From NCBI GenBank assembly GCA_029261305.1, contig JAJDBO010000023.1, positions 1 to 11,038 on the forward strand: DNA of 11,038 nt. Direction: 5' to 3'. The notes beneath the pieces are model-generated. The model saw only the letters and a program-made list of their open reading frames with translations. It was not told the origin of the DNA and ran no database searches. The position numbers were made by a program, and so were the translations under genes. The stretch comes from Nitrospirales bacterium. GTDB taxonomy: Bacteria > Nitrospirota > Nitrospiria > Nitrospirales > UBA8639. Shown one piece after another: positions 1 through 6,705 of the stretch. Positions within the stretch are counted from its first letter, which is position 1. Each line of letters starts with the position of its first letter.

Positions 1-140
1 CCGGAAATAGCCAGCACCCAAAGGTGTACCGCCTCTCCACGGATAATCAGCGGCCAAATTCCAAACACCGCAAAAATTCCTCCCACGATCAACCCAAATG
101 ATCGAATTTGTTTTGTTTCATCTGGCATAACTTGCCCCAT
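1..140 (-). CDS. SxtJ-like small membrane protein, N-terminal part only (cut by the window's left edge)
   Basis: Reading the minus strand from the ATG at 140-138 gives an open frame of 46 codons that runs off the window edge. The protein starts MGQVMPDETKQIRSFG, followed by a hydrophobic segment at about residues 15-33 (LIVGGIFAVFGIWPLII). Then comes RGEAVHLWVLAIS, which begins a second hydrophobic stretch. A short polar N-terminus, a glycine-rich first membrane helix ending in WPL, and an RGE turn before the next helix match what I recall of the SxtJ family, named after the saxitoxin cluster. Members are small inner-membrane proteins of unknown biochemical role, often beside NodU-type carbamoyltransferases. 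Here it follows such an enzyme by only 31 bases, so co-transcription is likely. The first ATG is chosen over Met5 because AAGGAG lies 9 bases upstream. The family call rests on about 46 residues and context. Confidence 0.8.
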   Translation of the reverse strand, partial: MGQVMPDETKQIRSFGLIVGGIFAVFGIWPLIIRGEAVHLWVLAIS

Positions 141-149
141 AGTCCCTGA

Positions 150-155
150 CTCCTT
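150..155 (-). promoter_or_regulatory. Ribosome binding site of the SxtJ-like gene
   Basis: The minus strand reads AAGGAG here, 9 bases before the ATG at 140-138. It sits in the 31-base gap after the carbamoyltransferase stop codon. It supports the first ATG as the start of the partial gene, and supports translation of the gene as part of the carAB operon. Confidence 0.7.
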
Positions 156-171
156 ACCTCGCCGGAGATGA

Positions 172-2043
172 TTAATCCAACTCGAATTCTTTCATCCAAT
201 CAGAATCATTTTCCAGTGGAGGTTGAGCAGTTTTATACAACACGCAATTCTCTAATACTAAAACGTCCATTTCTGTTCGCATGAAGCACCGATATGCATC
301 CTGCGGCGTACTCACAATAGGTTCTCCTCGGACATTAAACGAGGTATTCACCAGAACCCCATATCCAGTCTGCGCTTCAAAGGCTTTCAAGAGGTGGTAA
401 AATCGAGGATTCGTTTCCTCGTGCACGGTTTGTATTCGAGCCGAAAAATCCACATGGGTCACCGCTGGAATATCTGAGCGAGGAACATTCAGAAGATCGA
501 TTCCCCAAAGCGCCCGTTGTTCATTGGTTAATGAATTCCGACGTTTTTTCGAAACAGGCGCGACGAGCAACATGTAGGGGCTATCCCCTTCATGCTCAAA
601 ATACTCCGACACTCGTTCGCGTAACACCGCCGGTGCAAATGGACGAAACGATTCACGATACTTGATTTTCAGATTCATTATTGACTGCATCTTGGTACTG
701 CGCGCATCGCCAAGAATACTCCTCCCTCCCAAGGACCGTGGACCAAACTCCATACGCCCTTGTACCCACCCGATGACCTTTTCACTATTTAATTCCTTGG
801 CAACAGTCCCATACAACTGATCATCCGGGAGACGCTGATAGACTGCACCGATTGAACGCAAGGTGTCTTCAATTTCCTCATTGGTATATGATGGACCGAG
901 ATACGACCCTTGCATGGCATCTCCTTGAGACACCACAGTTCGGGGTTGGTCCAGATATCGATAATATGTGGCCAAGGCCGCACCAACCGCTCCACCAGCA
1001 TCGCCTGCCGCGGGTTGAATCCAGACATTCTCAAAAGGCCCTTCCCGCAACAGACGTCCATTCGCGACACAATTCAATGCAACGCCACCGGCCATGCACA
1101 AATTCACCTGCCCCGTTTCCTGATGAATCGACCGACAAATCTTTAACATGACCTCTTCTGTCACTTCCTGAATTGAACGGGCCAAATCCATCTCCCGTTG
1201 CGTCACAGTGGATTCGGCTTGCCGTGGAGGAGCCCCAAAAATCTTGTCAAACTTTTTATTGGTCATTTTCAGACCAGTACAAAAATCAAAATATTCCATG
1301 TTCAATCGAAAGGTGCCATCGGGTTTTACGTCAATAAGATTGTCATAAATTTGCTTGACATACTTGGGTTCACCGTACGGAGCCAATCCCATCACCTTAT
1401 ATTCTCCTGAATTCACCTTAAAGCCCGTATAATATGTCATCGCAGAATAGAGCAGACCAAGAGAATGCGGGAACGGAATTTCCCACGCGAGTTCTAGAGT
1501 ATGATCCCGCCCAATCCACAGCGAGGTCGTCGCCCATTCTCCGACTCCATCCATACACAGAGTCGCCGCTTCACGAAACGGAGATGGATAAAATGCCGAA
1601 GCGGCGTGGGACTCGTGGTGTTCCGGAAACACAAGAGGAGGCAAGGGAGTATTTTTAGATCCGCCAGCCACCTTTCGCAGTTCTTTAGTCATCACATCTT
1701 TCAGAAAAAGTTTTTCCTTGAGCCATACTGGAATCGCTTGCCAAAAGGACAGAAGACCTCTGGGAGCATACGATAAATACGTCTCAATTAGCCGCTCGAA
1801 TTTCACTAACGGCTTTTCATAAAAGGCCACATAACTCACGTCGTGTAAAGACACCTGCCCGGCTTCCAGACAATACTGAATGGCGTGACGAGGAAACCGA
1901 TGATCATGTTTTTTCCGCGTAAACCGTTCCTCTTGGGCAGCCGCAATGATGTGGCCATCCTTGATTAAACACGCGGCACTATCATGATAGTAACCTGAGA
2001 TTCCTAAAATCAGGTGAGAGTTTCGATCGCTAGCAGATTTCAT
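172..2043 (-). CDS. NodU/CmcH/TobZ-family O-carbamoyltransferase, complete (623 aa)
   Basis: Predicted cytosolic enzyme that uses carbamoyl phosphate and ATP, through a carbamoyl-adenylate, to carbamoylate a hydroxyl group of a sugar or small-molecule acceptor. The acceptor cannot be read from the sequence. The N-terminal Kae1/ASKHA-like domain spans about residues 11-365. It opens with LGISGYYHDSAACL and carries the HHESH metal-site motif (His142, His146). It also has MDGVGEW at 164-170, the MAGGVALNCVANG loop at 317-329, and PAAGDAGGA with Asp348 as the likely third metal ligand. The YrdC-like C-terminal domain (about 380-605) carries GRMEFGPRSLGGRSIL (429-444), FRPFAP (466-471) and NTSFNVRGEPIV (566-577). 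The length is usual for the family and no key motif is missing. The ATG has AGGAAG 10 bases upstream. It starts 22 bases after carB ends, so its substrate is probably made by its operon neighbours. The family is very secure; the acceptor is unknown. Confidence 0.94.
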   Translation of the reverse strand: MKSASDRNSHLILGISGYYHDSAACLIKDGHIIAAAQEERFTRKKHDHRFPRHAIQYCLEAGQVSLHDVSYVAFYEKPLVKFERLIETYLSYAPRGLLSFWQAIPVWLKEKLFLKDVMTKELRKVAGGSKNTPLPPLVFPEHHESHAASAFYPSPFREAATLCMDGVGEWATTSLWIGRDHTLELAWEIPFPHSLGLLYSAMTYYTGFKVNSGEYKVMGLAPYGEPKYVKQIYDNLIDVKPDGTFRLNMEYFDFCTGLKMTNKKFDKIFGAPPRQAESTVTQREMDLARSIQEVTEEVMLKICRSIHQETGQVNLCMAGGVALNCVANGRLLREGPFENVWIQPAAGDAGGAVGAALATYYRYLDQPRTVVSQGDAMQGSYLGPSYTNEEIEDTLRSIGAVYQRLPDDQLYGTVAKELNSEKVIGWVQGRMEFGPRSLGGRSILGDARSTKMQSIMNLKIKYRESFRPFAPAVLRERVSEYFEHEGDSPYMLLVAPVSKKRRNSLTNEQRALWGIDLLNVPRSDIPAVTHVDFSARIQTVHEETNPRFYHLLKAFEAQTGYGVLVNTSFNVRGEPIVSTPQDAYRCFMRTEMDVLVLENCVLYKTAQPPLENDSDWMKEFELD

Positions 2044-2053
2044 TGAATGCCAT

Positions 2054-2059
2054 CTTCCT
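2054..2059 (-). promoter_or_regulatory. Ribosome binding site of the complete carbamoyltransferase gene
   Basis: The minus strand reads AGGAAG, 10 bases before the ATG at 2043-2041. It lies inside the 22-base gap after the carB stop. An ATG directly after AGGAAG is too close to use and is in another frame. This supports a start about ten residues longer than the usual N-terminus of the family. Confidence 0.55.
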
Positions 2060-2065
2060 GGTTAA

Positions 2066-5000
2066 TTAATGCTGATATTCCGCCCAGCTCTTAATATGCA
2101 AGTCGTCAATAGTCTTTCGGCTGAGGGCTTCAATAAACCGCTCGGCCAATTGCAAATTCGTGATAAGCGGGATATTCATATCCACCGCTTTTCGTCGTAT
2201 TTGATAATCATTCGTCAGTTCCGCTGCCTGGAAGTTCTTAGGAATGTTAATGACAAGATCAATTTTCCCTTCGCCCATGTAGTCCAACACATTCGGTGTT
2301 CGATTCTCCATTGGCCAATGCAATATCGTTACATCCACCCCTTCAGAGGATAAAAACTCTCCTGTGCCTTGGGTAGTAAATAATTTCATGCCCATCTGGA
2401 TTAGAAGACGGGCCCATTTGAGAAAGGCAGCCTTTGATTCAACCGGGCCTGTTGACAGGAGAACATTTTCCACAGGCATACGATAGCCGACAGACAGCAA
2501 CGCCTTTAAAAAGGCTTCTTCAAAATCATCCCCGAGACAACCCACTTCGCCGGTGGAAGCCATTTCAACTCCTAGCGCAGGATCTGCACCATCGAGCCGA
2601 GTAAAGGAAAACTGCGGGGCTTTCACCCCGACGACTTCCAGCTCCGCATTGCTCCCCTGGTGTACAGGAACTGATTCACCCATAATGACCCGCGTGGCAC
2701 AATCGATGTAATTCACTTTCGAGACTTTTGACACGAAGGGGAAGCTCCTTGACGCTCGGAGATTACATTCAATCACCATCACTTCATTTTCCTTGGCCAT
2801 AAATTGAATATTCACTGGGCCATTGATCTTTAAGTTTTCAACAATTTTGGCGCATACTTTTTTAATGCGACGAACCGTCTCCAAATAGGTACGTTGTGCC
2901 GGAAAAACCAAAGTAGCATCCCCTGAATGCACCCCAGCGTTTTCTACGTGCTCAGAGATAGCTGACAGGACAAGTTTTCCATTACATGCGACGCCATCCA
3001 TTTCTAACTCTTTGGCGTTTTCAACAAATTTGCTTAGCACAATGGGAAACTCCTTGGAGACTTTGGCCGAACGCGCAATAAACCTCTCCAATTCATCAGG
3101 TGTCGATGCCACCCCCATCGCGGCACCACTGAGAACATACGAAGGTCGAATCAACACGGGATAGCCAACTTTGGATGCAAACTTTTTAGCCTCATCCACT
3201 CCGACCAACTCACCCCACGGGGGTTGCTTGATCTGTAAATGATCAAGCAATTGAGAAAACTTATGGCGATTCTCTGCCTGATCAATGGACACTGGAGATG
3301 TCCCCAATACGCGAACTCCGGCTTGATCTAATGCCATTACAAGGTTATTTGGCGTTTGGCCTCCCATCGATACAATCACACCAATCGGAGCTTCTTTCCG
3401 GTAAATCTCAAGCACAGCCTCCAAGCTAATTTCCTCAAAATACAATGCGTCGCATTCGTTGTAATCTGTACTCACCGTCTCCGGATTAAAATTCACCATG
3501 ATCGTCCGGTAATTGAGAGAACGAAGAGTATTCACGGTATTGACACAACACCAATCAAATTCCACAGAACTACCAATCCGGTAAGATCCCGATCCCAACA
3601 CGATCACCGAGTTTCGTTTTTCTACCTGCAAGTCATCTTCATCGCCATGATAGGTGAGATAGAGATAATTGGATTGCGCAGGATATTCAGCGGCCAACGT
3701 ATCAATTTGTTTCACAGCTGGATGAATACCGTAGCGCTCACGTGCTTGCCGCACTTGAAACTCTTCCATCCCACACAATTGTCCAATTTGCCGATCGCTA
3801 AAACCTGATTTTTTGGCATGAGATAACAGCTGATCAGATTCTAAAGGATGCGAACTCTCCTCTAATTGTTTTGCAACCTGAACAATATGCTGAATTTTAT
3901 AGAGGAACCATTTTTCAATATGAGTGAGGTCATGAATACGATCGATGGACATTCCCTTTTGCATGGCTTCAGCCACAACAAAAATTCGTTCTGGCGTCGG
4001 TTCACTCAACTCCAGGTCCAGGTCCGCCACATTCGACCGTTCTTTGTTCCCGACCAATCCTTGGACTCCAATCTCCAGCATGCGAAGGGCCTTCTGTAGC
4101 GTCTCTTCGAATGTACGACCAATGGCCATCACTTCGCCCACCGATTTCATACCCGAACCAAGCTTCTTTGAGACTTGGTGGAATTTTTTCAAATCCCATC
4201 GAGGCATCTTGATGACGAGATAATCCAAGGCTGGCTCAAAGCATGACTTCGTCACGCCTGTCATAGAATTGGGCAATTCAGCCAAGTTGTATCCCAAGCC
4301 TAATTTTGCGGCGACATACGCTAGTGGATAACCAGTTGCCTTCGAGGCCAATGCCGAACTCCGCGAGAGTCTCGCATTCATTTCAATGACGCGGTAATCT
4401 CCTGAAGCCGGATTCATCGCAAACTGCACATTACATTCCCCCACAATTCCAACATGCCTGGCGATACGAATCGAGACATTTCGCAGCCGATGGTATTCTT
4501 CGTTATTGAGGGTTTGACTTGGAGCCACAACAATACTTTCCCCAGTATGGATGCCCATGGGATCCAAATTCTCCATGTTACATACGGTCACACAATTATC
4601 GTATTGGTCGCGAACAACCTCATATTCAACCTCTTTCCATCCGGTAAGATATTCTTCGATCAATACCTGATCGGTATAGGAGAAAGCTTTGGTGGCTCGT
4701 TCCTTCAACTCCTCTTTCGTTTGACAAATTCCCGACCCGAGTCCACCAAGTGCAAACGCGATACGTAGCATCAGAGGGTAGCCTATGTCTTCTGCGATCT
4801 GAAGTGCAGCATCAACGGATTCAGCCACGGCACTTCTGGGCACGAACACTCCAATCTCATCTAAACGTTTCACGAACAATCCACGGTCTTCCGTCTCTCG
4901 AATGGTTTGAACCGTCGTCCCCAAGACCTCAACAGAATATTCTTTTAAGACCCCCGCTTCATCCAACGCCAATCCACAATTCAAAGCTGTTTGGCCGCCA

Positions 5001-5269
5001 AATCCAAGCAAAATTCCATCGGGCCGTTCTTTTTCGATGACCTTTTTGACAAACTCTGGCTTGACCGGCAAGAAATACACCTGGTCAGCCAGATTCTCCG
5101 AGGTTTGGATCGTCGCAATATTGGGGTTGACCAATACCGTCGCGACTCCTTCATCTTTGAGGGCTTTAATGGCTTGACTCCCTGAGTAATCAAACTCTCC
5201 GGCTTCACCAATTTTGAGTGCGCCACTCCCGAGAATTAACACTTTTTTGGGTTTTCGTTTTTCTGTCAT
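2066..5269 (-). CDS. carB: Carbamoyl-phosphate synthase large subunit (1067 aa), Bacteroidetes/eukaryote-like type
   Basis: With CarA it makes carbamoyl phosphate from bicarbonate, glutamine-derived ammonia and two ATP, in the cytosol. All expected parts are present. The first pre-ATP-grasp region has LGSGALKIGEAGEFDYSGSQ (13-32). The first ATP-grasp (about 125-400) has ALGGLGSG (173-180), MENLDPMGIHTGES (232-245) and NARLSRSSALASK (298-310). A connector spans about 410-550. The second half starts at VIVLGSGSYRIGSSVEFD (555-572), with PSYVLSGAAMG (709-719) and NLRASRSFPFVSK (836-848). The C-terminal MGS-like regulatory domain covers about 935-1067. Signatures such as FALGGLGSG, GIVGECNVQ, GVKAPQFSF and DLVINIPKN match, from memory, the Bacteroidetes and CAD/CPS1 branch rather than E. 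coli CarB (1073 aa). The ATG gives a natural N-terminus, though only a weak AAGG lies 12 bases upstream. It follows carA by 193 bases and precedes the carbamoyltransferase by 22. Confidence 0.98.
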   Translation of the reverse strand: MTEKRKPKKVLILGSGALKIGEAGEFDYSGSQAIKALKDEGVATVLVNPNIATIQTSENLADQVYFLPVKPEFVKKVIEKERPDGILLGFGGQTALNCGLALDEAGVLKEYSVEVLGTTVQTIRETEDRGLFVKRLDEIGVFVPRSAVAESVDAALQIAEDIGYPLMLRIAFALGGLGSGICQTKEELKERATKAFSYTDQVLIEEYLTGWKEVEYEVVRDQYDNCVTVCNMENLDPMGIHTGESIVVAPSQTLNNEEYHRLRNVSIRIARHVGIVGECNVQFAMNPASGDYRVIEMNARLSRSSALASKATGYPLAYVAAKLGLGYNLAELPNSMTGVTKSCFEPALDYLVIKMPRWDLKKFHQVSKKLGSGMKSVGEVMAIGRTFEETLQKALRMLEIGVQGLVGNKERSNVADLDLELSEPTPERIFVVAEAMQKGMSIDRIHDLTHIEKWFLYKIQHIVQVAKQLEESSHPLESDQLLSHAKKSGFSDRQIGQLCGMEEFQVRQARERYGIHPAVKQIDTLAAEYPAQSNYLYLTYHGDEDDLQVEKRNSVIVLGSGSYRIGSSVEFDWCCVNTVNTLRSLNYRTIMVNFNPETVSTDYNECDALYFEEISLEAVLEIYRKEAPIGVIVSMGGQTPNNLVMALDQAGVRVLGTSPVSIDQAENRHKFSQLLDHLQIKQPPWGELVGVDEAKKFASKVGYPVLIRPSYVLSGAAMGVASTPDELERFIARSAKVSKEFPIVLSKFVENAKELEMDGVACNGKLVLSAISEHVENAGVHSGDATLVFPAQRTYLETVRRIKKVCAKIVENLKINGPVNIQFMAKENEVMVIECNLRASRSFPFVSKVSKVNYIDCATRVIMGESVPVHQGSNAELEVVGVKAPQFSFTRLDGADPALGVEMASTGEVGCLGDDFEEAFLKALLSVGYRMPVENVLLSTGPVESKAAFLKWARLLIQMGMKLFTTQGTGEFLSSEGVDVTILHWPMENRTPNVLDYMGEGKIDLVINIPKNFQAAELTNDYQIRRKAVDMNIPLITNLQLAERFIEALSRKTIDDLHIKSWAEYQH

Positions 5270-5462
5270 GGTAAGAATCAGCCTTGTTGGATTAAATCAT
5301 ATGGCACGAGAACTTCGACAATCGATCAAGACGCCTGTGTCATTAGGTCGATTCCTCTCCCTGCCAAACTCGCGCACGGAGAACTCGATTGTAGCCAATG
5401 AAAAGGAATTCAAAAAAAGATGTCTAAGGAGGGTCTAAAAAAAATTGTGGCGTGAAATTCCA
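5270..5462. other. carA-carB intergenic region (193 bases)
   Basis: This gap is long for subunit genes that are usually tightly packed. Just after the carA stop the minus strand has a run of eight T and then a run of seven T. I find no GC-rich stem before either, so neither is a convincing intrinsic terminator. Further down, TTGGCA and TAATGA lie 16 bases apart and could be a weak sigma-70-type promoter for carB. No credible small gene is present: the longest minus-strand frame is about 43 codons and has neither an ATG nor an SD sequence. A separate control point for carB is possible but unproven. Confidence 0.4.
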
Positions 5463-6533
5463 TTACAACAAATCAATGAACCGATCAAACAAATGAGACG
5501 TATCCATTGGACCTGGAGTAGCCTCAGGATGAAATTGCACGCTCATAAACGGTTTGGATTCATGGCGAATACCTTCATTGGACCCATCATTGGCATTTAC
5601 AAACCAAGGCTCCCAGCCAGGCAATAACCCCGTCGGTTTCACGGCAAATCCATGATTTTGTGAAGTGATGTAACAGCGTTGCGTGCCCAACTCTAAGCAT
5701 GGCTGATTTTGACTCCGATGGCCAAACTTCATCTTATAGGTTTCGGCACCCGCGGCCAGAGATAGAATTTGGTGACCAAGACAAATACCAAACACCGGAC
5801 GATTTCCCTCGAGCAACTTTTGAACAAGGGCCACCGTGGGTTGGCACATTTGGGGATCTCCAGGTCCATTCGAAATCATCACGCCATCAAAATCTTCATT
5901 CAAGAAATCATAGTCCCAAGGCACTCGCTTCACCTGCACGCCACGCCCGATTAAACTGCGAATGATATTAAATTTCCCGCCGCAATCAATCAGCACAACA
6001 GTTTTCTTTCCATTGCCATACACCAGAGGCTCTTTCACACTAACAAGTTGAACCAAGTTTTCACGATTGGGATCATAAAATTCTCGATCTTGCCCAGGCA
6101 CCACGATTTTTCCCAGCATACTGCCACGCTGACGTAATTTTTTTGTGAGCATCCGCGTATCAATTCCATACAACCCAACCACGTGATGCTCTCTGAGCCA
6201 TTCGTCTAAACTTTTTTCAGCATTCCAATGAGAATACTCTAATGAATAGTCCGTCATGACCAAACCCTGGATTTGGACTTCATCAGACTCAAACACATCA
6301 GACAGTCCATCTATTGTCTGAGACGAAGGAACTCCATAGTTCCCAATAAGGGGATAGGTTAACGACAATATTTGGCCCTTGTAGGAAGGATCGGTAAAGG
6401 TCTCTGGGTAACCAACCATCCCTGTGTTGAATACCACCTCTCCGGCAATCGGCTCCTGCGACCCAATAAGGATTCCTGGAAAGGAAGTTCCATCTTCTAA
6501 AACTAATAAGCCTGACTTGGACTTATCTTTCAT
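5463..6533 (-). CDS. carA: Carbamoyl-phosphate synthase small (glutamine amidotransferase) subunit (356 aa)
   Basis: Hydrolyses glutamine and passes ammonia to CarB. The N-terminal CPSase_sm_chain domain covers about residues 8-140, with DGTSFPG (14-20), GEVVFNTGMVGYPETFTDPS (31-50) and GIDTRMLT (123-130). The class I glutamine amidotransferase domain covers about 176-356. Its nucleophile is Cys251 in GICLGHQ, and the triad is completed by His335 and Glu337 in QFHPEA; SQNHGFAV is at 291-298. The catalytic set is intact. EYSHWNA (99-105), GHRSQNQP (271-278) and NDGSNEGI (315-322) match Bacteroidetes-type CarA as I remember it, and the protein is shorter than E. coli CarA (382 aa), so both subunits appear to come from the same branch. 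The ATG at 6533-6531 has AGGGAG 8 bases upstream. It is the first gene of the likely carAB-carbamoyltransferase-SxtJ operon, 172 bases after the upstream secreted-protein gene. Confidence 0.97.
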   Translation of the reverse strand: MKDKSKSGLLVLEDGTSFPGILIGSQEPIAGEVVFNTGMVGYPETFTDPSYKGQILSLTYPLIGNYGVPSSQTIDGLSDVFESDEVQIQGLVMTDYSLEYSHWNAEKSLDEWLREHHVVGLYGIDTRMLTKKLRQRGSMLGKIVVPGQDREFYDPNRENLVQLVSVKEPLVYGNGKKTVVLIDCGGKFNIIRSLIGRGVQVKRVPWDYDFLNEDFDGVMISNGPGDPQMCQPTVALVQKLLEGNRPVFGICLGHQILSLAAGAETYKMKFGHRSQNQPCLELGTQRCYITSQNHGFAVKPTGLLPGWEPWFVNANDGSNEGIRHESKPFMSVQFHPEATPGPMDTSHLFDRFIDLL

Positions 6534-6541
6534 AGGTCTTT

Positions 6542-6547
6542 CTCCCT
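6542..6547 (-). promoter_or_regulatory. Ribosome binding site of carA
   Basis: The minus strand reads AGGGAG, 8 bases before the carA ATG at 6533-6531, which is near-ideal spacing. It fixes the carA start and shows that the organism uses clear Shine-Dalgarno sequences. Confidence 0.7.
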
Positions 6548-6622
6548 CTTGAAGGGGAATTAATTTTGCTTAGTTGTTAGTTTGAAAAGTGGAGGCGGAA
6601 CTCGCCCAGTAGAGCATCATTC

Positions 6623-6628
6623 ACTATA
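6623..6628 (-). promoter_or_regulatory. Possible -10 element of a promoter for the carAB operon
   Basis: The minus strand reads TATAGT, five of six bases matching the sigma-70 -10 consensus, about 90 bases before the carA ATG in the 172-base gap. No good -35 hexamer lies 16-18 bases further upstream. The site is therefore only a candidate, and carA may also be read through from the upstream gene. Confidence 0.2.
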
Positions 6629-6660
6629 ATTCGTGAGGCAAGCTAAGGACTGTAACCTCC

Positions 6661-6687
6661 TAATACTTGGCAGATCGCTGAGTATTA
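6661..6687. repeat. Inverted repeat TAATACT-13-AGTATTA between the secreted-protein gene and carA
   Basis: Two perfect 7-base arms (6661-6667 and 6681-6687) are separated by 13 bases. The repeat starts 18 bases after the stop codon of the secreted-protein gene. The stem is AT-rich with no following T run on either strand, so it is a poor terminator. It could be an operator upstream of carA or chance. It shares the AATACT core with the hairpin at 8391-8410. Confidence 0.3.
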
Positions 6688-6705
6688 AGAGGTTGGGGTC
6701 AAAGA

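Noticed and set aside
3356..3808. 150-codon plus-strand open frame inside carB
   Set aside because: It is wholly antisense to highly conserved carB coding sequence and its translation has no domain-like features.
5410..5455. Intrinsic terminator after carA, suggested by two T tracts on the minus strand
   Set aside because: No stable GC-rich stem precedes either tract, and carB follows on the same strand.
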